Notes: a model not told the origin generated them from the letters alone. A stretch of DNA of 64,000 nucleotides from Mermis nigrescens (GCA_036768485.1 JAVLUZ010000743.1:62001-126000); one strand, 5' to 3'. Numbered from the stretch's first letter, positions 11,249 through 23,045 are shown. Numbers and translations: made by a program.

Positions 11249-12277
11249 GTATAGGCGAACCTGCCTTAGCAGTTCGCGATAGCCATAACATAGCCAATAC
11301 TAGTAGCTATCTATGATAGTGCACTGTGGGCTATGCCTTCGGTCTTCCCATTATTTCCCCAAATTTTCAATAATAAAAAACATTTAGATACTTGTCCGGT
11401 AGCATAGAGTTAAGTGTATGATAATAGTAATTGTTTCATGCATACCGCTTGTGTAATCGATAACATTCGATCTGAGATAAAAGTGATTCAGTATTACGTT
11501 AATTTGATCTTTGTTTATTTTACTGTAATGGTCCTTGAGGCCAGTGTACTTAACGTTGTAGTTTAGTCTGGCTGTTGGTTTTTCGTTGGCCAGTTGTACG
11601 ATTGTATAGTCTGTACATTTTTGTTTTCTTTTTGCTTTATGGTTGTTGTCCGGCTATAGGCCGTGAATTCTTCGTCGAATTAAAATATAGAAAACCTACC
11701 CAGTGGTTTTTGGTTATACCGAGGGTTAGGTCGGCCACACCCACGTCGAGGACTTCTTCCCATCATAGTGGACTGATAGGTAAATTTCGTATGATAGCTT
11801 ATTTTATTCGGAAATCATAATTTATTTCTCAAGCCAAAAATTGATCAAAATTATTATTTAATCTTTAGGGATGATTGATCAGCATAGAGCTCGTTGTTGT
11901 TGTTTTCATAGTTCAGCGTGCTACACATATTAGGAACCAAAAACATTTCGATTCAGGCACTGATTGAAAATAAGTTAAATAAACAACTTGAGCTTGAGAT
12001 AGGTCAACTGACCTCCGCGGCAAATACCGAGACTAGGTAGGTAGCCTTAGGTCTTAGGGCGTAGCTGCTGAGATCACCCGACAAGAAGCAGCCAGCAATA
12101 TTAGGGCTGAGGGGATCAAAGCCGTAAGGTCTGTAAGGGTCCAAAGATCGAAAGCCATCCAGAGCCGCGCGATCGGGCCAGCACTAAGCGTAGACTTAAG
12201 TACCTACGTACCTAGGTAAATCTCAAAGGTAATGTACTAGTCCCTACGTCAAATTCGTAGACGTTAGGGGTTCTACA
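11229..12277 (+). repeat. LTR of a Ty3-type retrotransposon (copy 1)
   Basis: It is co-linear with 45750-46814: both begin TGTAACT, share an ATTAGATACTTGTCCGGTA-like block (about 11390 and 45930), an AGAGCTCG-TGTTG block (11885 and 46435), and a long shared 3' part (GGGCGTAGCTGCTGAGA, AAAGCC, GGGTCCA). AATAAA-like signals precede the TTAGATACTTGTCC block. The right end is approximate because similarity fades in a TACGT...GTCGAC segment. It is followed in the same orientation by a gag-like reading frame, as a 5' LTR should be. Sequence divergence from copy 2 is high, so the two are old or belong to different subfamilies. Confidence 0.7.
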
Positions 12278-12870
12278 TTTACATTGGACGTTCCCTCCTT
12301 TAGGCTGCTAGCTACAGCCAAGCTGATTAATCATCGTAAAATTATTTTTTGATCCAAAAATTATCATTTTGGCCATCTAAAAATGTGTAACATTTTGTTC
12401 ACCTTTGTTGTTGTATCGACTGCGATTGTGGCAGTGCGCAATTTAAGTAAGCGTTTGTGGTAAAGATTTTGTGTATTGTGGTAAAGCCATTGTTATTTTT
12501 CTATTTCCGTCGAACCTTTATCAACAATGGCAGCTCTCACGCTTACATTTTTCTATAAACGTCGGCCCACAGGCAACGATTTATCATTTTTTTCTTCTGA
12601 CGGCAAAATTCCATCATTTAGGTTTTTACCTATATACCTGTTTTTCTAACCACGTACACGTTCATGCGCTTTAGGCTTAGTCCTACCTGTTTTCGATCAT
12701 TTCACGTCAGGTATATCTTACTTCACATAAGGAAATACTATTTACGTGGAAAAACCTGTTTTTTGGATCGACAAAGGCCAAATTTGAAACATTTATTTTG
12801 GGCTAAATTTCGACGTATTGAAATTTATTTTACCCAAGGTCACATTTTTTGACATTTTTGATACCCAAAA
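12278..12870 (+). other. Leader between LTR and gag
   Basis: T-rich, non-coding. A primer-binding site could not be identified with confidence; TTGGACG at about 12284 is close to the LTR end but is not a clear tRNA match. Confidence 0.4.
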
Positions 12871-14549
12871 ATGGCAGGAAAAAAGGTTTTGCAGACACCG
12901 CCCACTAAATTGAAAAACCTTCTACGCCACCTACTTCAGCTCGCCAATTACCTACCGCGCCTGTTGACTCTAATAGCGCGAGTAATTCTGCGAGTAATGA
13001 CACAATTACGAGAGACTTAACTAGTAAGGCGAATAATGATAAATTACCCGCGTCACTAAATGCCGTGAGTAATACACAGTCTGAAGATGAACTATCATTG
13101 AGTACCATGCGATCTCGCATTAATCAATCTGCGCTAACTAGATCGGACCCTAATATTGACAATTCATCAAATCATACAATGATTGATAATACGACTACCA
13201 TTAACACGGCAAATAACCCTGAAACCAGTTCGGAGCGCAAAAATCCCAATTCTGACGTAGAAAGTAATCATAGTCACAGCATAAATGCCAACAAAGAGCA
13301 TGCTAATGCTAATGTGACTAATGATCTTATTTTGAAAGCGCTACAAGCTATTCATTTGCAATTTTCGGACCTTTCTACGCGCGTTGATCAAGATAAAAAG
13401 GAAAATGCGGATGAAATGCGTAAACTGCGTCTGGAGCTAAGCACTATGCTTAAACCCCAACCAGTGTTGAATCGCATAGAGAATAATTCATCTGAGCGCG
13501 TTAACCACTCAATCGATAGCGCAAATTTTTCTGAATTTAATGCGCAAAGTGCAAATCGTGCGCAAAGTACGCATCGGGCATCTTCACTGTTGTCCACTGG
13601 CAACAGAGCGTCAAATTCACGCTCACCTTTGGAAACTGTTCCCGAAAATATCATTCAAAATTGTACAAATCGCGCGCCTGAGATATCTAATTTGTCACAG
13701 AATCCTGTAAACACGGGTTTGCAACCAGTGCAAAACTCGGGTTTTTCGGATAACATACCTACAATTTTGCAGCCGTTGGTACCAATTTTGCAGACGTCGC
13801 AATCTCGTCCTTTGCTGCCCTTAAATCGTAATGCATCTTCTTTTGTACCTAATTCTTCTACTAAAAACTCACAGCAGCAATTGAATCCACCACCGCTGCA
13901 GTATTTTCCACCTCAAGGCAAAATCTTACCAAATAATTATGTACCTAATCCTATAAATGTGGAAATACCACCTAATAATTCTATTTTACATTCTTCTAAT
14001 ATCGAAATGCAACCTGTTGAGATAAACTTATCTGGCATTAACAACTAATCTGCACATTTGCAAAACGAATCTGCGCCTCTATCTGAATCATCTAGTAGGA
14101 GAAAACATGTCAAATTCTCTAACAAAAGCTCATCTAACAGCTATGATTGCCCGCGCAGTTGTCGCTTGCGTCGCAAAAGTCAATCGCGCAGACGACATCA
14201 TCGTTATACTTCAGGTTCTTCATCTGAAAGCTCGCATGCTGACTCACGTCTCGCTGATTCCTTGAATCGCGGACCATTTTTGCAGCAGATGCAATTTGCA
14301 ATTGCAAATAAAAAATTTTTTGATGGCGAAAAAACGGATATAAAAGCATATTTTGCAGAATTTGAATCACTTGCCAATACCTATGATATTGACAAAGCTG
14401 ATCGTCTAAAATTTGCAACTGGATTTTTTGACCCTTATGCTTTGCATCTATACCATTTGTTACCTGCTGATATACAACAATCTTATTCAAAAATGAAACA
14501 AGCGCTAATAACCAAATTTTGTCCAATGGACACCGGTGCAAGTAGTTAA
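12871..14549 (+). pseudogene. gag: Ty3-type Gag polyprotein, degraded
   Basis: An ATG at 12871 begins Met-Ala-Gly-Lys-Lys; a one-base frame change near 12915 leads into a long frame that runs to a stop at 14046-14048 and, after that single TAA, continues in the same frame to 14549. The first two thirds are Ser/Asn-rich with a predicted coiled-coil segment (residues of 13335-13455, Ser-Thr-Arg-Val-Asp-Gln-Asp-Lys-Lys-Glu). Then follow an Arg/Ser-rich basic stretch (about 14160-14220) and a capsid-like helical region with FFDGEKTDIKAYFAEFE and a Tyr-Ser-Lys-Met-Lys-Gln-Ala-Leu motif typical of retrotransposon gag. It ends abruptly with Asp-Thr-Gly-Ala-Ser-Ser and a stop. Asp-Thr-Gly-Ala-Ser resembles an aspartic protease active-site loop, so the junction at about 14530-14549 may be a deletion into protease or coincidence. 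The sequence after 14549 is unrelated repeat. Confidence 0.8.
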
Positions 14550-15400
14550 GGGCGGCTCCCTGGGGTGCAATGGTTAAGTATAGGACACGTTATAGCATAG
14601 GCAAAGTAGGCGGAGTTTGCACCGTGGCTTTTCTCAGGGTGCAGATTGGTATACTAATGTTTTAGTACACTAATAATGAAGGTTAACCCGGGCACGCCCA
14701 AACCCGTGTACTAAAAATTTGGTAGACTAATAAATAGTTAACCTGGGCGAGCCCAAATTGGTGTACTAAAATTTTGGTATACTAAAAATAGTTAGGGACT
14801 GCAAACCCTGAATTTAAACCTAAGTGTAAAGTGAAGAGGCCGGAGGGTCGCCTAAGTGTAAACTAAGCCTAAGCGCAAAGTACCCCCATATCTAAGCCTA
14901 AGTAAATAATATGGAGTACAAATTAAAGAGGTTGGGAAATCAGGCTAGGGATATGAATCCCAGCCCATTTAGGCCTAAGCTAAGCCTAAGTGTAAACTGA
15001 GCCAGTCCTGTAGTAGTTGACCTGAGTGGGGGTGTAAATATAAACATATGCTAACTGTCTTATCCCTAAGCCTAAAAAACCAGGGTGGAGGTGTAGCCTA
15101 AACAAAAAGCACCAACAAGCATAAGTTAAGCTAGTCCTAAAAATGTGAAATAGCTGACCCAAATGGGGGTGTAAATTAAGTTTAAGCACTGATTAAGATG
15201 AATCTCGAGTATCCTAGATCAAATCATATAAGATGCATATGCAACAATAATGGGGGATATGCCCAGAAGGGCATGCAATGTTGAACGCAAATTGATATAA
15301 ATAATTGTTTTTAATAATGGTTTTCAATAATTGATGTAATCATAATCATCATATAAACTAAACAAAATGACGTCTTGTCCAGTCACGCTGTGTTTCAAGA
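14550..15400. repeat. Degenerate repeat array with GCCTAA (TTAGGC-complement) hexamers
   Basis: The stretch consists of loosely repeated units: 'gtgtaaact', 'aagcctaag', 'ctgacc-aa-tgggggtgtaaat' (15015 and 15160) and 'tggtatactaa'. At least seven GCCTAA hexamers lie between 14850 and 15100. GCCTAA is the complement of TTAGGC, the nematode telomeric unit, although here the copies are spaced rather than in perfect tandem. A related array (CAATGGTTAAG units, GTGTAAAC, AAGCCTAAG) occurs at 37370-37700. No gene. Confidence 0.6.
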
Positions 15401-15407
15401 CAGGTAC

Positions 15408-15772
15408 TGGCCAGAGGAACGAAATAAACAAAAAATGATCATCATAATTTTTATAAATTAGGTACACGGGTTATAAGATCATAATGATTATCAGTAGAAT
15501 ATAGATTGATAACTTTGTCGGCTTCAGGTCCTTCATAAATTTTGCTGCCATTGCAGTATACATTGAGCTGATAAATAGGTATCAAAACATTTTGAATTTT
15601 TTTAACAGCTTCTAAATCATATGTCTCCGCTGCAAGATTCAAACTTGCCTTGCTCAGTAATTCTTGGGCTAATTGCTTCTGTTTTGTATAACGATTTTTA
15701 TCACCTTTTCTAACGGCTTCCCAGTCAGAACTGTTCTCTAATTTAGCAATTCCAGTAACAACTGCATGAGGT
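15408..15772. repeat. 365-bp segment duplicated at 21425-21789
   Basis: The two copies begin TGGCCAGAGGAAC and run in the same orientation to CTGCA(T/C)GAGGT with only about five differences that I can count, then diverge completely. The duplication covers the 3' third of the polymerase N-terminal reading frame below. It is much younger than most decay in this window. Confidence 0.9.
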
Positions 15773-16251
15773 AAAGACAGGTTATCATTTGATGTAATTT
15801 TAATGAAAGCACCACCAGACTTGCAAGATTCCTTAACGTCCTTTTGCAAGCCAGTGCCCCATTGTGCATTTATATCAACAATAATGACTTGCCAGATCAT
15901 GGCTTCACTTAAACAAAAATCTTTCTTTGACTGGGCTACACGTTCAATGAGGCTGAGAATTTGTTCAGCATTAATGTTCTGAGCTGTAGTAAACGGAACT
16001 AACACAGACGAATATAAACGCGGATGTTTTATTTCAATACCGACCTTGCAGTCGGGAGGGTGATCATGCAATAGTCTCCTAATAACATCTTTAAAAATTA
16101 AATTCAAAATACGATAAATATTAGTCCATTGATTCATTTTCTCGAACTTTAAAGTGTACGCTTTTGCAAAAGAATTGAATTTTTTAGCATGAATGGGTTT
16201 ATGAAGTTCATTTAGAGTGTAAAATTCATTAATATCCATATTTTTATGCAT
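15451..16251 (-). pseudogene. polB: Polinton-type DNA polymerase B, N-terminal region
   Basis: An uninterrupted 266-codon frame on the minus strand. It contains Cys-Lys-Val-Gly-Ile-Glu-Ile-Lys-His-Pro-Arg-Leu and a Val-Leu-Val-Pro-Phe block near residues 70-90, a Ser-Asn-Asp-Asn-Leu-Ser-Leu-Pro-His-Ala-Val-Val segment (about 153-165), and ends with Tyr-Glu-Gly-Pro-Glu-Ala-Asp-Lys...Asp-Asn-His-Tyr-Asp-Leu-Ile-Thr. This combination precedes the exonuclease and polymerase domains in protein-primed polymerases of Polinton/Maverick elements, as I recall the family. The frame stops at 15451 and a repeat array follows, so the exonuclease and polymerase domains are absent here; comparable downstream parts occur at 22385-23045 and 37920-39591. 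It could have been an upstream exon or a separate protein. Confidence 0.65.
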
Positions 16252-19200
16252 CGTTACAAATAAAATTTGCGTTTTGCTATTATTTGGTTATATATGCTCT
16301 ACATGAAACATCAAATTCACGGGTTTTAAGCGAAACATGCCCAGACACGCCCAAGGATTAACAATCTTCATTTAACTAAAAGTGGTTGTACAACTAAATT
16401 AATTTTACATATATGTCATCAAAAGACTAATCTTTTATCAAACTCAAACGTTATTTTTCATTTGAAAAGTATGTTTTATCCTGAATATGCTCATTTTTGA
16501 GAGGCTGCCACTATTTTAGTGAAATTATGGGATTGTGGCCAGTGCAGTTGAGATGAATCAGGCAGAAATGTACAGATAATCTCTAAAAATAGTAAATTTT
16601 AGAGTCCACAAAGTATATGTTACGCAGGAAATTATGCGTTAGAGTTCCATTTGACTATATTTGGGACAGTTTTCTCACTATATTTTATATATTTTCTAAT
16701 TTTTGACTATATATTTTAGATATTTTGGCTGATTTCATAAAAAATTGTATAAATGAATTATATATTGCAGAAAGTAGAGGCTGTCGAACCCAAGAGGTGA
16801 TACAAAAGAGAAAGCTGAAAATAATTGTTGAATAGAAAAACACAATAAAATTAAAAAACAGTTGATATAGTATGACCTAAGGTAGAATATATTTAGAAAC
16901 TTACAGCATGCTTAGTGAAATTGTAAAGAAATAATCAGAGTAATGTAGTATTTCTGAGATTAAATTATGCATTCCAATGGAACATTTTGGAGGATGAAAG
17001 GTCAAAACAAGAAATAATATGGTAAAAAACTCGAAAAGGCATAGTTATTAGCTATATCTTGTATGATTTATGATTGAATTTGACTGAAGTTCATAAAAAA
17101 CGATGGATAAAATCAAACTTGCTACACCTTAGATGTATAAAGGATTCCACAGGGTGTATTAGCTAGAATATAGTCAACTAAAAGTGGCAAATGATAGAAA
17201 TATTATAGTAAGTGTTACTAGCAATTAGATTTGAAACTGAAAGTTCTTAGAAAAAAGTATACATAACCGAGAATTCTATGATGTACTGGTATCCAAGAAA
17301 GCTTTCTGTTTCTTCTTACACACGCATTTCAATGATTCTGAGGCTCACACAAGGTTTTTAAAGACCTTTTTGTGTTATGTGTGTATTAATTTTATGGGAA
17401 AAACAGCAATTTATTGTTTTGCCAAGCAAAACAAAAAATAAAAAATTGTTGAACTATATTGAATATAACGGTGTCTACCTAACCATATGTGCTCATAAAA
17501 AAAATAAATTATGACCCCCATAGGCGATTTTATGCTATTTTGGGCCGCTCACACGCACTGAGTGCATGAGAATCATCATCTTTCTGCTTCATTATATAAG
17601 CTAGCAAAGAAAAAGGATCAAAAAATAACATTATTCATGGCTCACTTAGCACACATATCATAGGAGCATGACGTCAGGGGGGACAGTGAAAGGTGAAATC
17701 GCAATTTTTGGTCGTACAGGGCAAAATTTGGAATTTTTGATAAATTAGTTACATTTTCAGGCATTATTATATCAAAACTGTTTAAAAATGCACTGTTTTT
17801 GGCCTAAATTGCCCGCCATTCTTAACTTTTGGACTCTCCATTAGGATAATATTCCCCTTTTACCCTATTGTGCATGTATGACATAATCACTTTTTTACTA
17901 AATTACACACAAATAAATCCAAAAAAAGTACTTATCTAGAAATTTCATGATATTTTAGCTAATTTACAGCAAAAATGTAGCCAGAAAATGTTAAAACGCT
18001 GAGGATATTAGCTTCATAAAACAGGCATTGGTGAAAAATGATGTACGAATAGTGTGAAGTAAGTGCAGCTTTACAGTATACCGTGTAAATTACTTCAATG
18101 TTCAGGAGAAGTAAGGTACAATGTGTGCACAAAATACCTAAAATTTTCAGAAAATGCTAGAAAATCATTATATTTTTGTAAACAAAACTTGCGCAAACAT
18201 GCCAGTAAGCCTAAAAAAATCACAATATCACTCTGTTATAGTCAAATCTTTTGATGATATTGCTTTTGGCGTCACCCAAGGAAGAAATATTAAATCTCAT
18301 ATAGCATATAATTCAAAAAACCCAACACATGGGGGTGTTGGAGACTATTTCAAAAATCAGTAAAATGTGTTTTTCTACTTCATTTAATTTAATTTCAGAA
18401 GACAAAAAGACAAGGATGAGCTCCACTAGCATATTGACAATGCAGAATAATGACAAAAAAATGCAGCAATGGTTTAGGGCCGATTGGGTGAAAATTCGGG
18501 AAAATTGTATGTATTTCCTACACACAACTGTCGGCGTCTTAGCCTCAAAATTTCGTAGATATCTTTGTATGTTCTGGTTCAACCTGTAATATTCTTCTTC
18601 AAAAGAAGCATGTGAAATAAGCATATTTTTTTACAAAGTGAATTAATCTTATAAGTTCACACAAAATTTACCCATTTTTTCTCACACATTGCAGAATTCT
18701 TGATCACACTATGCGAAATTCTTATGATTTTTTGTGCTTTAATATAATTTTCGACAAATATGGCTAAAATTTCATTTAAAATCTATATCTTATTGCATAA
18801 AATCAAGAAATTCAAGCAAGTTGATGCACAGAAAGATTGAGAAAGCATGTCATTATCAGAAAAGCTACAAGTTTTCATTGTTTTGCTCCAGTTTTCTATG
18901 TAATTTTAACCCGATAGAGATGATTTTTTTAAAAAGCTAGGCTACTGTGATGTTAATGTGGCCAGTGGGCATTTTCAAAAAAGTTAGAAAATGCACTTTT
19001 TGCCATATATTCTGATATTATTTCTGAAATATAAGCCAATTCAGGCTCATTTAACATTTCTTTCTATGCAGGTATTCATGCGGCACACATCACTTAACTG
19101 TATTTTAAGTACATATTATCACAAGGTCAAAACACAAAGAAGTATTATCTATGTATGTCTCAAAGAGCACAAACGAAATTTATTAAATGTGGCGAAGATG

Positions 19201-19981
19201 TGCTGAAGATAATTCGAAATTTGAATAATTCCACATCAATTCACGGGTTTTGATGCACAACACGGTATAAACAATAATATCTCAGGCGGATAATTCTAAA
19301 TCTGCATGTATACCTTCAATACAGTATGCATTCTAACAAATTAATGAAAGGATGAGCTCAAGCTTGATATGTACATACATCAATCACCACCGTACGTGCA
19401 TACGTTATAACTTTATTTCATGAACTAGCAGTTGATAATTTATTATAGAAGATTGAAAATATTCTTCACCGCTGTTTTAGCATTTATATTGATTTTTGAG
19501 GGCGTTTAGACCCAAAAAACGCAATTTTTTACCCCCTTCTGCAGATTGATCATGCTCTCCATCTTCACTCAACATGGAATTCTAGCGCAAAAAATGAGAT
19601 AAATTAGCATTTTTCCACACGTAACTCTATGTTTAACTAAAAAACATTAGGAAATAGCAAATATAATGTATGTTCGTGATAATTAATGCTGAAATTGCCG
19701 GATGAATGAAGCACTAATTAGTTATTGGTTACAAAAATACACACATTCACCTACAAAATGAGTGAAAAACTATGGAAACTACCTATTTTCTATAAGATTA
19801 TGCCAACAAGGAGTCTTAAATATTTAGGAAAATTGAAGAATTTTTACAAGTTTATGTAATTTATTGTTTCTTAGGCACACAGGAAAAATAACAATGTATG
19901 CGTTTTAAATAAAATTTTTGTTTTTAGAAATTAGGGTAGAGGATTATAAGGTAGAGGGATAATTCCCCAACATACAACAGG
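16252..19981. other. No gene recognised
   Basis: About 3.7 kb of AT-rich sequence. Short frames at 18063-18624 and 18991-19206 lack recognisable motifs. No RNA gene, LTR or terminal repeat could be identified. Part of it (19640-19875) is one half of a diverged direct repeat. Confidence 0.5.
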
Positions 19982-20895
19982 CTATAAATTTAATTCATGC
20001 ACAAGCTTATGTATTTGATGCTCAGCAGTGTTTAAAGTAAGATTTAACCAAATGGCGCGCCCTTCTGGACTCAAATTTCGCCACATTTTGGATTAAAGAG
20101 GCGCTTTGATTTCTTGCATGGATTTTTCCAAGTTTATGGCAAAATACCAAAAAGCGCGCAATTTTTGTCTACCTGTGAGCTCATGCATATAAGAGTAGTT
20201 TGCAGCGGCTAGTTTCCACTGTGCTTTATAGTCGGCACAAAAACGTTCCCAAAAATAGGACGCCACACAGGCTAAGTCATAGTTACTATAGCCATTGTGT
20301 ATGAAATGGTAGGCCAGCTGAGAGCAAAAAAATTGAAAACATTCTTCAGCCATCATGCATACATAACTTTTTAAATATACTCTGATATTTATAATCTTAA
20401 TTTTATTACAAAAGGTGGTTTCTTTTCTTTAGCTGTAGCCTTAGTTTGAGCTAGCTGACAATGTGAGAAAATACTGCTCTCTGGTGGTGCTCAAATATAT
20501 CCTACGTATTTGTACACATTTGTATGTAAAAAATGCGTTGAAAGAGCCGTGCTCAACAAATTACTGAGATATATGCTTTGTAGTTTTCTGAAATTATGCA
20601 ATAATATAGCACACAAAATGCGACAAATTTTCATTTTCGCACATAGATCTAGTAAGGAAAAATCAGAAAATAGCAAATATAATGTATATTTGTGATAAAT
20701 AATGATAAAACTGCCTTACATATGAAGCACTAGCTAGTTATTTGATAACAAAACTGCATGGTGAAAAGGCATTAATCAACCAAATGTGCAAAAAGCTAGC
20801 AAAATTAGCCGTTTTCTATGAGATTATGCTAGCAAGGTGTCACAAACATTTAGGAGAATCGAGGAATTTCTCTACTTAGCGTAATAATTATGATA
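19640..20895. repeat. Diverged direct repeat pair flanking a small gene
   Basis: 19645-19870 and 20660-20890 share the blocks ATAGCAAATATAATGTAT, GAAGCACTA-TAGTTAT, TTTTCTAT-AGATTATGC and CATTTAGGA-AAT-GA-GAATTT in the same order and orientation at about 1.0 kb spacing. The reading frame at 19982-20356 lies between them. The pair may be the ends of an old duplication. Confidence 0.6.
19982..20356 (-). pseudogene. Small protein with two HMG-box-like segments, one internal stop
   Basis: From ATG 20356 the frame gives 87 codons to a TAA at 20093-20095, then continues in the same frame for 36 more codons to 19982. Residues 4-55 contain Phe-Gln-Phe-Phe-Cys-Ser at the start, then Val-Ala-Ser-Tyr-Phe-Trp-Glu-Arg-Phe and Tyr-Lys-Ala-Gln-Trp-Lys-Leu-Ala-Ala, spaced like the aromatic residues of an HMG box. 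A second such pattern begins Ala-Phe-Trp-Tyr-Phe-Ala and continues after the stop with Met-Trp-Arg-Asn-Leu-Ser-Pro-Glu-Gly-Arg-Ala-Ile-Trp. HMG boxes bend DNA. The assignment rests only on this spacing. Its neighbours are Polinton polymerase pieces, so it may be a Polinton accessory gene. Confidence 0.4.
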
Positions 20896-21424
20896 ACAGG
20901 AGAACAGAGCTGCATGATTATTTTTAAATTTTTTGTGAAGATCACTTGAATTATGGTCATAGTTCAATACAATATTGCATGGAATGTATTAGAAATTGGA
21001 AAAAAGAGTTGATTATATGCTTTTTTTATCTTTATTGCATGCTTATCTAGTCAAAAATTGGATTCTTTTAATATGATTTTGTTTGTTTTGTTGTCTAAAT
21101 ATTGCCTAAAATATACAACTTTAATGGGAAACAGACAAAAATAGATGTAAAAAACACAAAATGCCTACACAGGGTGGTTTTAAATAGTGATTAAAAGGCT
21201 AAAAATTGAAAGTCAAACACTTTGGACCCTAATTTTGCTACCAGCAATGGTGTAGTGAAACGATGTTTTTTGCTATGCCTGGTAAATTGTTTGAAAAATG
21301 CGTTTTTTTATGACAAGAAGATTTACAGAGATGGCTCATTATTTTTAAATTTTCACTTTACTAGCAGAAACTTGCACGTTTTTTGACAAAGTTTCGGGAA
21401 GATAACTTAAATTTTTTACTATAA
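20896..21424. other. No gene recognised
   Basis: AT-rich sequence between the direct repeat and the duplicated polymerase fragment. Confidence 0.5.
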
Positions 21425-21789
21425 TGGCCAGAGGAACAAAATAAACAAAAAATGATCATCATAATTTTTATAAATTAGGTACACGGGTTATAAGATCATA
21501 ATGATTATCAGTAGAATATAGATTGATAACTTTGTCGGCTTCAGGTCCTTCATAAATTTTGCTGCCATTGCAGTATACATTGAGCTGATAAATAGGTATC
21601 AAAACATTTTGAATTTTTTTAACAGCTTCTAAATCATATGTCTCTGCTGCAAGATTCAAACTTGCCTTGCTCAGTAATTCTCGGGCTAATTGCTTCTGTT
21701 TTGTATAACAATTTTTATCACCTTTTCTAACGGCTTCCCAGTCAGAACTGTTCTCTAATTTAGCAATTCCAGTAACAACTGCACGAGGT
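21425..21789 (-). pseudogene. Second copy of the Polinton polymerase N-terminal fragment
   Basis: Nearly identical to 15408-15772 in the same orientation. It retains the last 100 or so codons of that frame, including Tyr-Glu-Gly-Pro-Glu-Ala and Asp-Asn-His-Tyr-Asp, with the same stop. It is truncated at 21789, where unrelated sequence with repeated AGTCT(G/T)TGTACAT units begins. Confidence 0.85.
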
Positions 21790-22384
21790 CCCTAAAAGTC
21801 TGTGTACATTTTGTACACACAAATTTTCGGGTACTATAATATGGTACAGTAGCAATTTTAGTGTGGCAAAAACAGAGTTCTTCAGTGTTTGAAAGGGAAA
21901 ATGCCAAAAAATTTGGCATTTTTCCTTTCAAAATGCAATTTCTGAAATTATAAAGATCTATAGAACACACAATTGCTCATTTTGGTGCGGAGTGCCAAGA
22001 ATTTTAGCGAGTTTTCAAAATTTTTGGCAGTTTTTGTCGTCCAAAAATCTTTGTACATGTACAAAGATGGTCCCCAAAAGTCTTTGTACATTGCAAAAAA
22101 TTTTTACCAAATACAAAAAAACCCTGGGAAGGTGAGAATCTTTTTTATGCAAAGCATACTAATTTTCTGTATTTTTTTGAGTTTCAATTGTTTTTAATAT
22201 TTGTGCATGATATGAAATGATACAAAATTTTAAAATTATTGGTCTTTGTGTACAGAAATTCACGTTTTTAAGCACATTTTAGTTTAAAGTCTACAACTGT
22301 TTTATCATAAAAAAACAGATAGGTATCAATATTAGAAGTCCTTGTGCAAAAGTACTCATTTTTTGTTATTTTTTAGTTTGGGCA

Positions 22385-23045
22385 AAGGAACAACATGACC
22401 CAGATGGAGTATTTTAATGAGCCAGCCCAATTCTTTAATAAAATATTCAACAATACAAAAAGTGTGACAAGTGTTTGATTTTATGGTATTCTCTAGCATG
22501 CTCAAAGTACAAAATTGATGATGAATTTCTCAAAGTGCTGGATAATATAAACCTTATTGTTACTTCATTTGTCACCTGCCAAACCTGCCTCAAAAATGTA
22601 CAGCCACCTCAAAAAGTTGAAAGTAGTGAGTACTATACATGGATACAGGTGGGTACCTTATTTCCAAAATTTCATGTCAAAATTGTTATTGATGCATATA
22701 CTAACTTTTACAGATATAGGCGCCTAAATACAGTCAAAATTTTCTTTTTACATTAATTTTGAGGTATGCATAAAGGAGTTAAAATTTTCTAAAAGTGCTC
22801 ACAATTCAACATGAATTGATATTTTCAGATTCAATGATCAACTTAAGATCCCCCAGAGACAACTACAATGTTCCCACTGGCCTCTACCTTGGAGAGATGA
22901 CAAATGAAATAAAAGGGCATTGCAAAAATACACACATCAATGAGTTTGCTGCAGGCGGCAAACAAATTATGGCTCTTGAGTGATGGATGAGGAGAAAATT
23001 GTATATGAAGCAATAAAAGTGAGAGGGTTCTAAATAAACGCCACT
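22385..23045 (+). pseudogene. polB: Polinton DNA polymerase B fragment with a candidate intron
   Basis: The segment matches, in order, the polymerase at 38960-39480. About 22392-22470 corresponds to the stretch that follows motif B (Asn-Asn-Met-Thr ... Phe-Asn-Glu-Pro). About 22560-22630 corresponds to the helix before motif C (Tyr-Ser-His-Leu-Lys-Lys-Leu). 22829-22980 gives Ser-Met-Ile then Asn-Tyr-Asn-Val-Pro-Thr-Gly-Leu-Tyr-Leu-Gly-Glu-Met-Thr-Asn-Glu and Phe-Ala-Ala-Gly-Gly. 23015-23045 resembles the Val-Arg-Gly-Phe motif. Several frame changes and stops (for example TGA at 22981) make it non-functional. Motif C is divided by a GT...AG segment described separately. The palm-domain motif A region is missing here. 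Confidence 0.75.
22649..22828 (+). other. Candidate 180-bp intron inside polymerase motif C
   Basis: The segment begins GTGGGTACC and ends ATATTTTCAG, a nematode-type acceptor. It interrupts the codon for the second Asp of the catalytic Asp-Thr-Asp-Ser motif, which is continuous in the homologous copy at 39230-39243. Its boundaries therefore coincide exactly with an alignment gap between the two copies. Confidence 0.6.

Noticed and set aside
14530..14549. Asp-Thr-Gly-Ala-Ser-Ser at the end of gag as a genuine protease
   Set aside because: A stop follows at once and no protease fold residues continue; it may be a deletion scar or chance, so no protease was annotated.
16252..19981. Missing Polinton genes (capsid, ATPase, protease) between the polymerase fragments
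   Set aside because: No frame in this stretch shows a Walker motif, a cysteine protease motif or any capsid-like length; the interval looks noncoding.
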